A stretch of 64,000 nucleotides of DNA from contig JAJCZU010000004.1 in assembly GCA_029262235.1 (NCBI GenBank), forward strand, positions 682,001 through 746,000, written 5' to 3'. The notes beneath the pieces are model-generated. The model ran no database searches and was not told where the DNA came from. It saw only the letters and a program-made list of their open reading frames with translations. Origin of the DNA: Candidatus Eiseniibacteriota bacterium. Its GTDB lineage: Bacteria; Orphanbacterota; Orphanbacteria; Orphanbacterales; Orphanbacteraceae. Positions 9,926-18,894 of this stretch are shown piece by piece. The translations under genes were made by a program, and so were the position numbers. Position 1 is the first letter of the stretch. Every line of letters begins with the position of its first letter.

Positions 9926-9933
9926 GTCCGCTC

Positions 9934-10755
9934 CTAGAAGATCAGGGCCGTGCCGACCGTGAATACGTAGTTGTTGTTCGTGCGCCGGGCCGTGTCGAAG
10001 CCCGAGTCGAATCGGTAGTTCCTGAGGTCCCATCGAAACGCCGTGTGCTTGCTCAGGAAAAACATCGTGCCCGCGCCGTAGTTCGTGCTCGGTTCGGTGC
10101 GTCCGCGGAAGATGCTCGAGCCGATCCCGGCGCTCACGAACGGAACGAGACGACGGCCCGGCAGCAGTTTCAGATTCAGATTCATTTCGTAGAAGAGCAT
10201 GTGGAACTCTTCCGCTTCGAGCGTCAGATCGAACAGGCTTTCCACGATTTCCGCGGGCCTGTTGATGTGCGTCCACGCGACCCCGCCTTCGACTTCGAGA
10301 AAGTCGAACAGGTAATAGCCGAGCCGGCCCCCGGCCATGACCGAGTTCGACTTGCGGTCGAACGAGTAGCCGCCGGCGTAACCTGTGAGAACGTAGGATC
10401 CGATGCGCGAGAAGAGGCGGGGGTTCGGTCGGAACTCGAGGTCGGAGAGATCGTCGAATTCGTAGCAGAGCGACGTGTGGATCCAGCCGGTCTCCGTGCC
10501 CGAGAGCCGGATGTTATTCCAGTCGCCCTTCTTCGCGATCACTTCGAACGTCGGCCCCTTCTTCAGGATCGCGACGATCGCGAACTGGTTGCCGGGACCG
10601 CTTCGTATGACGTTGTTGTCGTCGTACGCGAGCATGACTTTGCGGACCCCCACGGGCGCGTCGCCCTCGTCCGCGCCGAGGGCCAGCGCGGGCGTCAGAA
10701 GTCCGATCAGGACGAGTGCGAGCACAAGAACTCGTCCGGGAATCATTCGTTTCAT
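9934..10755 (-). CDS. SH3-like domain plus outer-membrane beta-barrel protein
   Basis: Signal peptide; VRSGPGNQFAIVAILKKGPTFEVIAKKGDWNNIRLSGTETGWIHTSL (bacterial SH3-like) then alternating barrel strands ending FLSKHTAFRWDLRNYRFDSG...YVFTVGTALIF. Confidence 0.8.
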   Translation of the reverse strand: MKRMIPGRVLVLALVLIGLLTPALALGADEGDAPVGVRKVMLAYDDNNVIRSGPGNQFAIVAILKKGPTFEVIAKKGDWNNIRLSGTETGWIHTSLCYEFDDLSDLEFRPNPRLFSRIGSYVLTGYAGGYSFDRKSNSVMAGGRLGYYLFDFLEVEGGVAWTHINRPAEIVESLFDLTLEAEEFHMLFYEMNLNLKLLPGRRLVPFVSAGIGSSIFRGRTEPSTNYGAGTMFFLSKHTAFRWDLRNYRFDSGFDTARRTNNNYVFTVGTALIF

Positions 10756-10772
10756 CGGTACCGTCCCTGTCT

Positions 10773-11477
10773 TTAGAGCAGCCTGTATGACAGCGAAGCT
10801 CTGGCGATCCAGTTTTGAAAGCGGCTTCTCTCGCTCACGATTTCGTCACCATCACGGTGATCGGTATCGAGCGAGAAGAAGACCGACTCGACTTCTCCAC
10901 GAAATGAAAACCTGCCGCCGATCCCCTGGTTCAGCGAAAGGCCCGCGCCCCCGACCCATTCGTCGATGGGGGCGAAATCGACCCGCACGGTTTCGGCCGT
11001 TCCTTCGATCGCGTATTCCACGAACGATGGTTCGTAGCGCATGCCGAGATGGCCCGTGCTCGCGATGAGACCGAGCGACGTGCCCGCGCGGCGAAAGAGC
11101 GTCACGCCCGCGGTCATCTGCACCGACTGCAGCACGACGTCAGACGATTCGTTCGCGCCGAGAGCGCCGGCACCGGGAACGCCGGCGTCCTGCGTCGTGC
11201 CCGTTCGCCAGAAGCGCGTCCCGGCATGAAACCGTCCGAAGCGCGCGCTGGCTTCCGCCCCCCAGACCGGGTGCGGGCCGCGCGCCCAGGCGAAGTCGCC
11301 GAGCGCCTCGTCGAACAGAATCGCGCCCGCGAGGGGCGCTACCGTGAACCGCGCCTCTTCGGCCCGGGCATGCGTTGCCATGGCCGGCGCCCCGAAGGCG
11401 CAGAGCAGCGCGAATCCGTATCGCGCGGCGCGCAACACGGACGAATGCCTGAAGCAGGCACGTTGCATGTCGTTCAC
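10773..11477 (-). CDS. Outer-membrane beta-barrel protein
   Basis: 234 aa; signal peptide; amphipathic beta-strand pattern; ends RFQNWIARASLSYRLL (C-terminal aromatic/hydrophobic strand). Confidence 0.65.
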   Translation of the reverse strand: MNDMQRACFRHSSVLRAARYGFALLCAFGAPAMATHARAEEARFTVAPLAGAILFDEALGDFAWARGPHPVWGAEASARFGRFHAGTRFWRTGTTQDAGVPGAGALGANESSDVVLQSVQMTAGVTLFRRAGTSLGLIASTGHLGMRYEPSFVEYAIEGTAETVRVDFAPIDEWVGGAGLSLNQGIGGRFSFRGEVESVFFSLDTDHRDGDEIVSERSRFQNWIARASLSYRLL

Positions 11478-12067
11478 TCCTGCAATGAAGCGGGTGTTCG
11501 GAGCTCGATGCCCGACGCCAATACCTTCTCATCGGTCGTGAGGATCGGGATGACGACGATGCTGTCCTGCCCCGATTCCAGTTCGATCTCTTCCACATCG
11601 GCAAAATAGACGAGCAGAAAAGTCGATCCCCCGAGCGAATCGCCCATGGCGGGGATCGAGGCGTCGAACTGGAAATCCATACCGCGAACCAAATGGTCGA
11701 AACCGGTGACGAGCACCGACGTAAATCCTGTCGAAGTCGAATTCTGGAGAATGAGATCGATCTGCTGGGCCGAGGAGAGGGAGGGGTTTTCGGCGTCGAT
11801 CTCGAGATCGCCCGGGGCGATCGAAGCGCTGTGGCGAATATCCGCAACCACGGACCCTGTCAGGATCTCGCGGAACGTAATGCGCCCCTTCATGGAAACG
11901 GAGACCGCCCCTTCATTCACCACGCCCGAACCGACGTTCGATTCGGCGATCTCCATCATCGTCCAGCTCTCCTCGATCGGAGGAGTGCCGAGACAGCCTG
12001 ACAGGGTAAAGAGGGAGGCGGCCAGGAGCGTCATGCCCCCGGCCGCCCGGTCTCGCGTGGTTCTCAT
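11474..12067 (-). CDS. Lipoprotein, unknown function
   Basis: 197 aa; signal peptide with lipobox TLSGCLGTPP; overlaps both neighbours. Confidence 0.72.
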   Translation of the reverse strand: MRTTRDRAAGGMTLLAASLFTLSGCLGTPPIEESWTMMEIAESNVGSGVVNEGAVSVSMKGRITFREILTGSVVADIRHSASIAPGDLEIDAENPSLSSAQQIDLILQNSTSTGFTSVLVTGFDHLVRGMDFQFDASIPAMGDSLGGSTFLLVYFADVEEIELESGQDSIVVIPILTTDEKVLASGIELRTPASLQE

Positions 12068-13701
12068 TTCACCAGCACCATTTTCGATGTCTGTTTGACG
12101 CCGTTCACGTCGAGTTCGCTGAGATAGATGCCGGACGCCACCGCGTGGCCGGTGCGATTCGTGCCGTCCCAGGTCACCGAGTGATAGCCCGGTTCGAAGT
12201 CGCCCGTGTGCAGCGTGCGAACGAGCCGCCCGCCGGCATCGTAGACACCCAGCGATCCCGCGTTGTGTCCTTCGGGGATCCGGAAGCGGATCGTGGTCAC
12301 GGGATTGAACGGGTTCGGCTCGTTGCCGAGCAGCCCGAACTGCGGGACGATGTCGGGCTCGTCGCCGGTCCCGAGCTTCATCTCCGCGTAGGCGTCGTTG
12401 CCGCCGTCATAGGTCGAACGCGCCGTAAGACGCAGCGTGAGTTCGCCGTCGGCCTTTCGCGAAAAGTCGTCGCGTACGAATGCGCCGGACTGATCGCCCG
12501 CGTCCACGCCTTCCCACGTTTCCGACGCGATCATCGCGCCGCGCCCGTCGACGAGCTCGGCCGTGACGTCCGCGCGGTCCGTCAGCGTGTAGCGGAACGA
12601 AACGTTTTCGCCGTTCGCCACGTCGAGGTTCTCGATATCGACACCGAAGTGGGCGAGACGAAGTCCGCTCTCAGACGTCCAGTCCTCAACCACCACACCG
12701 CTTCCCTGCCCGGAACGGACTTTCGCCCCACTTCGATGATCGATCACATTGATGAACGGAACGTGGAAGTCGCGCGGTCCCGCGATTCCGTCGCTCCAGG
12801 TCGCTACTTTGTTCATGCCCGGGCTGTACTTCTTGACGCTGCCCGCCTGCGGGTCGGCGGCGTAGATATTGCCGTGCTGATCCGCGTCGAGCGACGTGAT
12901 GATGCCGGATTCGCTTGCGGTCGAAGAGACCCAGCTGAGGTCGGCGCCGTTGTCGAAGAGTTCGACGATGCGGCGGTTGTGCGCGTCGGCCACAAAGATC
13001 TGCGGCGTGTTCGTGCCGCCGGATTTGCCGACCGTGACCGCCATCGGGCCCGCAAAGCGGCCCACGCCGTTCCCGAGCCCCCCGATCGCGGCCGTGCGCG
13101 TGGCGCCGGACGCGCCGAGCCCATAGCGCACGACTTCGTTCCGCCCGCTGTCGACGACATAAAGAACGTCATCGGTCGAGACTTCCGGCGTGCCGGCGTC
13201 CGACCAGGCGACGTCGTACGGTTTCGCGAGATCTTCGATTACGTAGGCCGGCGTCAGCATCAGCTTGTCGAACTCGTTCTTCGTTTCGAACACCACAACG
13301 CGCCGGTTGCCCGTATCGGCTACATAAAGATGCCCGTCCGCGTCGACCGCGAGGCCGTGCGGTTCGCTCAGCGCGCCGATGCCCGATGATTTGCCGTCCC
13401 ATGCCGCGAAGCTTTTTCCCAGTTCGCCGTAGAGCAGCCGGTTCCATTCCGGATCCGACACGACAACGAAGTAGCGCGACTCGACGTACGGAAACCGCTC
13501 GTAGATGTCGGTCTGGCCGAGCACGACGGTCGCGTACGGAGTCCCGAACAGCTCGCGATCGAGCAGGTCGCGCGTGACCGTTTCGTTGATGACGTCGATC
13601 CCGTGCTCTTCGAGCAGCGGCGACGGCACGAACGTGTCGGCCGCGGCGACCGCTGCCAGCAGCGGAATCACCATTCCCAGTTGGATTGCTTTTCTCATCA
13701 C
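12064..13701 (-). CDS. NHL-repeat secreted protein with FlgD-like/type-A-like C-terminal sorting domain
   Basis: 545 aa; PHGLAVDADGHLYVADTGNRRVVVF (NHL); C-term NEPNPFNPVTTIRFRIPEG...YDAGGRLVRTL...VTWDGTNRTGHAVASGIYLSELDVNGVKQTSKMVLVK. Confidence 0.87.
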   Translation of the reverse strand: MMRKAIQLGMVIPLLAAVAAADTFVPSPLLEEHGIDVINETVTRDLLDRELFGTPYATVVLGQTDIYERFPYVESRYFVVVSDPEWNRLLYGELGKSFAAWDGKSSGIGALSEPHGLAVDADGHLYVADTGNRRVVVFETKNEFDKLMLTPAYVIEDLAKPYDVAWSDAGTPEVSTDDVLYVVDSGRNEVVRYGLGASGATRTAAIGGLGNGVGRFAGPMAVTVGKSGGTNTPQIFVADAHNRRIVELFDNGADLSWVSSTASESGIITSLDADQHGNIYAADPQAGSVKKYSPGMNKVATWSDGIAGPRDFHVPFINVIDHRSGAKVRSGQGSGVVVEDWTSESGLRLAHFGVDIENLDVANGENVSFRYTLTDRADVTAELVDGRGAMIASETWEGVDAGDQSGAFVRDDFSRKADGELTLRLTARSTYDGGNDAYAEMKLGTGDEPDIVPQFGLLGNEPNPFNPVTTIRFRIPEGHNAGSLGVYDAGGRLVRTLHTGDFEPGYHSVTWDGTNRTGHAVASGIYLSELDVNGVKQTSKMVLVK

Positions 13702-13718
13702 GTCCCCATCCCTTCCCG

Positions 13719-14912
13719 TTAGAAGTTCACCGCCACACCTGATTCGAAGATGTTGGCCGAGAAGTTATTGCTGTTGAAATATCGTTCGTATTTGAAAACG
13801 AGCTTCGGCCGGCGCACCCTTCCCCATTGGAAAAGCGCGTTGCCGAGACTCCAGTCGAGTGTCGTCCCGAAAAGATGGCTCGCAAATTCACCCATGCGAT
13901 AATCCCCCGTGCGATACCCGTCGATCCCTTCCTCCGTCGGATACTCGTCCAGGAAGAAGAACGCGGCGGTCTGATCGTAGAAACGGTAGCGATAGCGAAT
14001 GAGCACGTCGTCGGTCAGATATTGATTCAGGCGTCCGCCGAGCGTGTGCGAGTCGATACCCCAGTCGTCGGTGTAGTACTTGTAGCTGAGGTTCAGGCTC
14101 GAACGATTGCTGAAGTACTGGTTCAGTTTGAAAAACACGTCGCGCCGTTCGCGCCGGTCCGGATGGAGCTCGGCGGCGGGCCCGCCCCCCGCGTATACGT
14201 TGCGGTACGGGTTGTGCAGAATGCCGCGCGCGATGTTCATCTCGCCGCCGATGCGGAGCACCGTGGACCGCGTGAGCACCTGCGTCACGACCGCGTTCCA
14301 GTACGTGTTCGATTTCGAGTCGGCGAAGTTCTCGGTGTCCTGGTCGGCCAGCGGCTTGATATCGTCCCAGCCGTACGAAGAGCCGACGGCGAGGTTCGTG
14401 TTGTCGCCCCAGAGGCCGTAGTTCAGGCCGCCCGAAACCTGCTGCGCGAAGTAATCCGTTTCGTTCGAAACGTAGTAGCCCGCGCTCGCGAAGCGATAGT
14501 CGAGATCGGCCCGGATCTGGTCGCGAAGTTTCGTATAGTCTTCGAACGCGTCGTTCACGTCCGCGATCGGACGGCTCGCGCTCGTAATCGCGTCGGCCGC
14601 CTCGTCCGAACCCGGTACAGCCGCGACGCCCGGAACAATCACGATCTCGCGATTCCATTCCACCTGTACGTCCGCGCCGTTTTCGAGTTCGAGCAGATAG
14701 TCCGTATAGTGCGAATGCACGTGGATGTTGTCCGAGTCGGCGAAGTAGTGATACGTGTACGACGCGCTCTGGTCGAGCACCTGCGCCTCCGCGTTCACGG
14801 GGATGCCGCCTGCGCAGAGCGCGCTTCCCGTCGCCATGGCGACGATCGCAAGCGCTCGCGTGGCGCCCGGTGCATGCGTCGTTCGGTTGTGCGTCGCTAT
14901 TTGCACGCGCAT
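13719..14912 (-). CDS. DUF3570-family outer-membrane beta-barrel protein
   Basis: From MRVQIATHN...; ASYTYHYFADSDNIHVHSHYTDYLLELENGADVQVEWNREIVIVPG typical of DUF3570; next to DUF4266 and TlpA-like genes. Confidence 0.8.
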   Translation of the reverse strand: MRVQIATHNRTTHAPGATRALAIVAMATGSALCAGGIPVNAEAQVLDQSASYTYHYFADSDNIHVHSHYTDYLLELENGADVQVEWNREIVIVPGVAAVPGSDEAADAITSASRPIADVNDAFEDYTKLRDQIRADLDYRFASAGYYVSNETDYFAQQVSGGLNYGLWGDNTNLAVGSSYGWDDIKPLADQDTENFADSKSNTYWNAVVTQVLTRSTVLRIGGEMNIARGILHNPYRNVYAGGGPAAELHPDRRERRDVFFKLNQYFSNRSSLNLSYKYYTDDWGIDSHTLGGRLNQYLTDDVLIRYRYRFYDQTAAFFFLDEYPTEEGIDGYRTGDYRMGEFASHLFGTTLDWSLGNALFQWGRVRRPKLVFKYERYFNSNNFSANIFESGVAVNF

Positions 14913-15124
14913 CCTCCGCCCGCTCCGCCGGTCCCTCCGGTGGAGCCCTCCCGCGCTTCGACCCAGCTCGTATTGCGCTTGGCCTCGCGCGAATCTTCGT
15001 CGAACGTCATGATCGGATCGGCAAGCCAGCCTCTTTCGTAAGGCTTCACCCGGGCGCAGCCCAGCGTTGTCGCGGCAAGGCATGCGACAACGAAGAACAG
15101 ACGTATCCGGGTGAAGCGATTCAT
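14897..15124 (-). CDS. DUF4266-type small lipoprotein with C-terminal CxC motif
   Basis: 75 aa; lipobox ATTLGCARVKPYERGWLADPIMTFDEDSREAK; C-term GGTGGAGGGCACK. Confidence 0.85.
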   Translation of the reverse strand: MNRFTRIRLFFVVACLAATTLGCARVKPYERGWLADPIMTFDEDSREAKRNTSWVEAREGSTGGTGGAGGGCACK

Positions 15125-15126
15125 GA

Positions 15127-15693
15127 CTATTCCGTTTCCTTCCGCGTTTCGTTCACGGCGCCGGCCGTAACCGGAATCGCGCTCCTGCGACTCGCTACCA
15201 GATCGTCAATCGTCGTGCGCAGCTTCGCGAGCTCCGCCGTGCTGCCGCTCCGCGCGATGTACGCGACTCTGCCGTTCGCGTCGAGCACGTACGTGCACGG
15301 AAGGGAAGGGAGGTCGAGCACGCCGGCGAGACCGTCCGGGCCGTCGAAGAACGCGGGCAGCGTGAGTTTGTTGTCGCTCAGGAAGCGCTCCGCGTGGCTC
15401 TTCTTCGAGTCGACGGAGACGGCCAGGATCTGCGCGCCCTTGCCCGCCAGGTTCCGCTGCCATTCGTCAAACTCGCTCAGCTCCTTGCGGCACGGCTTGC
15501 ACCAGCTCGCCCAGAAGTTCACCACGACGACATCGCCGCGCAGATCTCCGATCGTGAGCGTCTCGCCGTTCAGGCGTTCGAGTTCGTACTCCGCAAGCAG
15601 CGCGGCATGGTCCGACTGCGACGCGCTTCCGAGCGCGAGCGCCGGCATGACCGCCATCGCGAGCAGCACGATGATTTCGTTTTTCACTCGCAC
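15127..15693 (-). CDS. TlpA/ResA-like thioredoxin-family protein
   Basis: GTG start at 15693 after AGGGAGG SD; signal peptide; NFWASWCKPCRKELSEF active site; YVLDANGRVAYIARSG. Confidence 0.88.
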   Translation of the reverse strand: MRVKNEIIVLLAMAVMPALALGSASQSDHAALLAEYELERLNGETLTIGDLRGDVVVVNFWASWCKPCRKELSEFDEWQRNLAGKGAQILAVSVDSKKSHAERFLSDNKLTLPAFFDGPDGLAGVLDLPSLPCTYVLDANGRVAYIARSGSTAELAKLRTTIDDLVASRRSAIPVTAGAVNETRKETE

Positions 15694-15704
15694 GGCCGGC
15701 CTCC

Positions 15705-17699
15705 CTATTTGTACTGGGCGCCGAGAAGCACCCACATTTTGAAGAGGTCCACTTCGTCCTGCGTCAACTCGCCGCCGACCGGATGCTGTCCCTGGTCCGC
15801 CGCCGCGCCGATCCCCATCACGTAGTCGATGAGTTTCGAGCGCCGGGGGAATGCCGGGGAGACGACGTTGCCGCCGCCCATTTCGTTCTCGCCCGAGAGG
15901 CTGATGTACGCCCGCGGAAACACGCGGTCCATCATCGTCGTGTCGATATCGGGCGAAAGATCGAGCGATCCGGGAGGCGCCGTCGTGTCCGGCACGAGTA
16001 CGAGCACGGAGTCGGGCAGCACGAGCGAGTCGCGGTACGTGATCGTCGGCAGATGACAGCCCTGGCATTTCGCCTGGACGATGGGGCCGATGTCGTTTTC
16101 ATAGTTGATGACGGTCGCGTCTTCGATCCGGATATTGAGATCGGTCGGTTCCATGTTCTTGGCGAGCGGATTCGGGTTCGAAATGAACTCACCGCTCGTG
16201 CCGCGGTCTTCGTGACACCCCGTGCACTTGTCGAACTCTTCGCCCGGCCGCGTGTAGATCCACGTGCGCTTGACGACGAAACCGCGCTCGAGATCGTCGA
16301 GCGTCGCGAACGAAACCGGCATGTCGGCCGGCACCTTGATGCGGAACGAGCCGTCTTCCTGGACCGGCGCGAAGCCGAGCAGCGCGCGCTTTTCGAATTC
16401 GTTCGCGCTGATGTTGTTCATCTCGCCGCGCATGGTCGGGCGCGCCGCGATGACCGCGATCTTGTCGATCACGTCGACACCCTTCTGCGGGCGTTCCTGG
16501 CCGTCGCTCGTGCCGCGATTGAAGATGTCCTGCGCCATGAAGATCCCGAAGTCGACGCTCTTGTCGACCGAGTACTCGATGACCGGCTCTTTGTCGCGCG
16601 GCGCGGCGATGCAGGCGTCGTATTCGTTCCATTCCGGGTCGTTGTAGAGGAACGTGAGATCGACGATCTCGATGCGCGCCGGATCTTCTTCCGTGCCCGC
16701 GCCCGTTTCTTTCAGCGTGAACGTGTACAGGCCGTAGTCGACTTCGTCTTCCGTCGCCGAAGGCAGCGTGTACGAAGCCACGTACTTGTTCCCTTCGAGC
16801 GGGAACGGGTATTTGAACGCGCCGTACGCCCACGGGGCGCCGTCGTTGTTCACCTGCGTCGTCAGCACGTCCCAGTGGTTGTCGCCGACAGCCGGATCGG
16901 CCGGCCCGCCTTCGAGCTTCAGCACCGCGATCGGACCCGCGTCCATGTTGATGCGCGTCGACTCGATCGCGATCAGGCGCCCGTCGGGCGTCGGCTGTGC
17001 GTGAAAGAAGTTGCGATTGTGCGGGCCGTACTTGTGAAACGTGCCCGTACCGTCCGGGTTCGTAACGAAGAGCGGGAAGCGGTTGAAGTTCCCGAAGTGC
17101 TCCCAGCGCGTATAGACGATCTGGCCGCTCGGCAGCACCGTCGGATCGAAATCGTCGCTCTGATTGAAGCTGACGCGCTCGATGTTCTCGCCGTCCATGT
17201 CGCATCGATAGAGATGCTCGGCAGGCGAGTGGTTGTACTCATCCATTTCACCGTCGCGGTTGCTCGTGAACATGACGCAGCCGTCCGGCAGGTAGAGCGG
17301 ATCGAAGTCGTCTCCGCCGCCCGACGTCACCTGACGCAGCTCGGTCCCGTCGACGTTGATCTCATAGATGTTGCGCGCGCTGCCGCCCGGCGGCCGCATC
17401 GAGAACAGGATCTTCGTCCCGTCGTACGAGACGGTCGGATCCGAAATCCGCGCGCCCGTATAGTTCGTGATCGCCGTGACTTTGCCGTCCGGCGAAATCG
17501 GCGAGAGCTTGTAGAGGTTTCCCTCGGCGTTGCTCCGGTTCAGCGTCTCTTCGCCCTTCGTCTTGACGAAAATCAGCACTTCCGTCGTCTCTTCTTCGAC
17601 GATCAGGTCGTCCGGCGCGCTCTCCTGACATCCCGGCGCGAGCGCCAGAATGAGGAGACCCGTCCAGACAAGATTCTTCCCACTGCTGTTGCGTGACAT
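15705..17699 (-). CDS. HzsA-like (hydrazine synthase alpha-related) secreted diheme PD40-repeat protein
   Basis: Lipobox-like LALAPGCQES; PD40-like repeats (DFDPLYLPDGCVMFTSNRDG; DFDPTVLPSGQIVYTRWEH); two CXXCH sites KCTGCHEDRG and KCQGCHLPT; overall order resembles HzsA-related proteins. Confidence 0.68.
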   Translation of the reverse strand: MSRNSSGKNLVWTGLLILALAPGCQESAPDDLIVEEETTEVLIFVKTKGEETLNRSNAEGNLYKLSPISPDGKVTAITNYTGARISDPTVSYDGTKILFSMRPPGGSARNIYEINVDGTELRQVTSGGGDDFDPLYLPDGCVMFTSNRDGEMDEYNHSPAEHLYRCDMDGENIERVSFNQSDDFDPTVLPSGQIVYTRWEHFGNFNRFPLFVTNPDGTGTFHKYGPHNRNFFHAQPTPDGRLIAIESTRINMDAGPIAVLKLEGGPADPAVGDNHWDVLTTQVNNDGAPWAYGAFKYPFPLEGNKYVASYTLPSATEDEVDYGLYTFTLKETGAGTEEDPARIEIVDLTFLYNDPEWNEYDACIAAPRDKEPVIEYSVDKSVDFGIFMAQDIFNRGTSDGQERPQKGVDVIDKIAVIAARPTMRGEMNNISANEFEKRALLGFAPVQEDGSFRIKVPADMPVSFATLDDLERGFVVKRTWIYTRPGEEFDKCTGCHEDRGTSGEFISNPNPLAKNMEPTDLNIRIEDATVINYENDIGPIVQAKCQGCHLPTITYRDSLVLPDSVLVLVPDTTAPPGSLDLSPDIDTTMMDRVFPRAYISLSGENEMGGGNVVSPAFPRRSKLIDYVMGIGAAADQGQHPVGGELTQDEVDLFKMWVLLGAQYK

Positions 17700-17719
17700 G
17701 TGTGTCGCCCCCCGCATCA

Positions 17720-18454
17720 CTACTTGAGCTCCCGATAAAACGCGAAGCCCAGCGTTGCTTCCCGGTATTGGTAAGCAACCGTCCCCTCTTCTTCCGTGTC
17801 ACCAATGACGGTCGCGCTCCGCAAATCGAAACGCAGCGCTACGTCATCGCGAATGTATGCTTCGAGTCCCCCGCCGAAGGCGAGGACGTTCTTTGTAACC
17901 GGGTCCGCGCGGAGCGCTTCGCCGGGAAATACCATGATCATTCCGTAGCCGCCGTTCACGAACGGCTGCAGGCGCCACGGAAGCGGATAGCGCACGACCG
18001 CGTTGATCGTGTTCAGCAGCGCGTGCACTGTTTCGCCCGGGCTGTGGCCTACGGTCCCTTCCCAGCCGAGCCACGAGTTCGGATTGAACGCGAGGCGGAA
18101 CTGATACAGACGGTCGTCGCCCAGTTTTCCGTAACCGGGGCTGAACGAAAGCCGCTTCAGGAACGGGCGCGGGCCCGACTGCAGGCTGTAGGGCTTGTCT
18201 TCGAGTTCCGGCACCATGTATTCGATGGAGCGCGCGGCCGGTGCGGCTGCGGGTGCGGCGGCCTGTGCGGCCTGATTGGAAAGAGCGGTCCCGGATGTCG
18301 CTGATTCATGCGAAGGTGGCGTCGCGGGCGCACTCTGCGCCGGCGCCGGTTCGGCGGCGTACGCGTGCTCGGACATCAGCCCGAGCGCGGCAACCGCCAG
18401 CAGCGCGAGCAGCGCCAGGCCGGTCATGCAGATCATGCGGCGATTTTCGATCAT
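17720..18454 (-). CDS. Outer-membrane beta-barrel domain protein
   Basis: ATGA overlap with upstream gene; signal peptide plus Ala/Pro linker; strand-rich C-terminus (LAFGGGLEAYIRDDVALRFDLRSATVIGDT...YREATLGFAFYRELK). Confidence 0.75.
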   Translation of the reverse strand: MIENRRMICMTGLALLALLAVAALGLMSEHAYAAEPAPAQSAPATPPSHESATSGTALSNQAAQAAAPAAAPAARSIEYMVPELEDKPYSLQSGPRPFLKRLSFSPGYGKLGDDRLYQFRLAFNPNSWLGWEGTVGHSPGETVHALLNTINAVVRYPLPWRLQPFVNGGYGMIMVFPGEALRADPVTKNVLAFGGGLEAYIRDDVALRFDLRSATVIGDTEEEGTVAYQYREATLGFAFYRELK

Positions 18455-18894
18455 TCCTCGAATTCTCCCGATTGGATCCATGCAAGGATCGCCTGGTAGC
18501 CCGGATCACTCGTGTCCGCGAACGGCTCGTGATTGTGCGGCGAGCCGCCCCATTCACTTGCGAGCGGTTTCGTAAGCAACGGGCTCGCCTCCATGTCGTA
18601 AGGATCGACCTGCAGCACTGTCTGGTTGAAGTCGTACTCTGGGTTTTTATTGCTCACCGGCGACAGCGCGTACGAGCCGCGGATCCCGCCCCCGTGACAG
18701 TCGCCCGTCGCGCTGCAGCCGCGTTCGACGAGGACAGGTTCCACCTTCGTGACAAAATCGTCATAACTCAAAACGAAATCCCGGCCTCCTGACGGCGGCT
18801 CGGGATCGGCAGTCGGTCCCTTGCATGCAAGAGAGAACAGCAGAATGCCGGCCGTCACCGGTATGACGACCGCCACTCTCACTCGCGTTCGCAT
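18451..18894 (-). CDS. Cytochrome-c-like lipoprotein with atypical CX5CH motif
   Basis: Lipobox LLFSLACKGP; FVTKVEPVLVERGCSATGDCHGGGIRG...; ends AILAWIQSGEFEE, as in cytochrome-like domains. ORF may start at 18933 or 18894. Confidence 0.65.
   Translation of the reverse strand: MRTRVRVAVVIPVTAGILLFSLACKGPTADPEPPSGGRDFVLSYDDFVTKVEPVLVERGCSATGDCHGGGIRGSYALSPVSNKNPEYDFNQTVLQVDPYDMEASPLLTKPLASEWGGSPHNHEPFADTSDPGYQAILAWIQSGEFEE

Noticed and set aside
15783-17696. 637-aa plus-strand ORF antisense to the HzsA-like gene
   Set aside because: Arg/Val/Asp-rich shadow frame; the sense strand carries CXXCH motifs and PD40 repeats.
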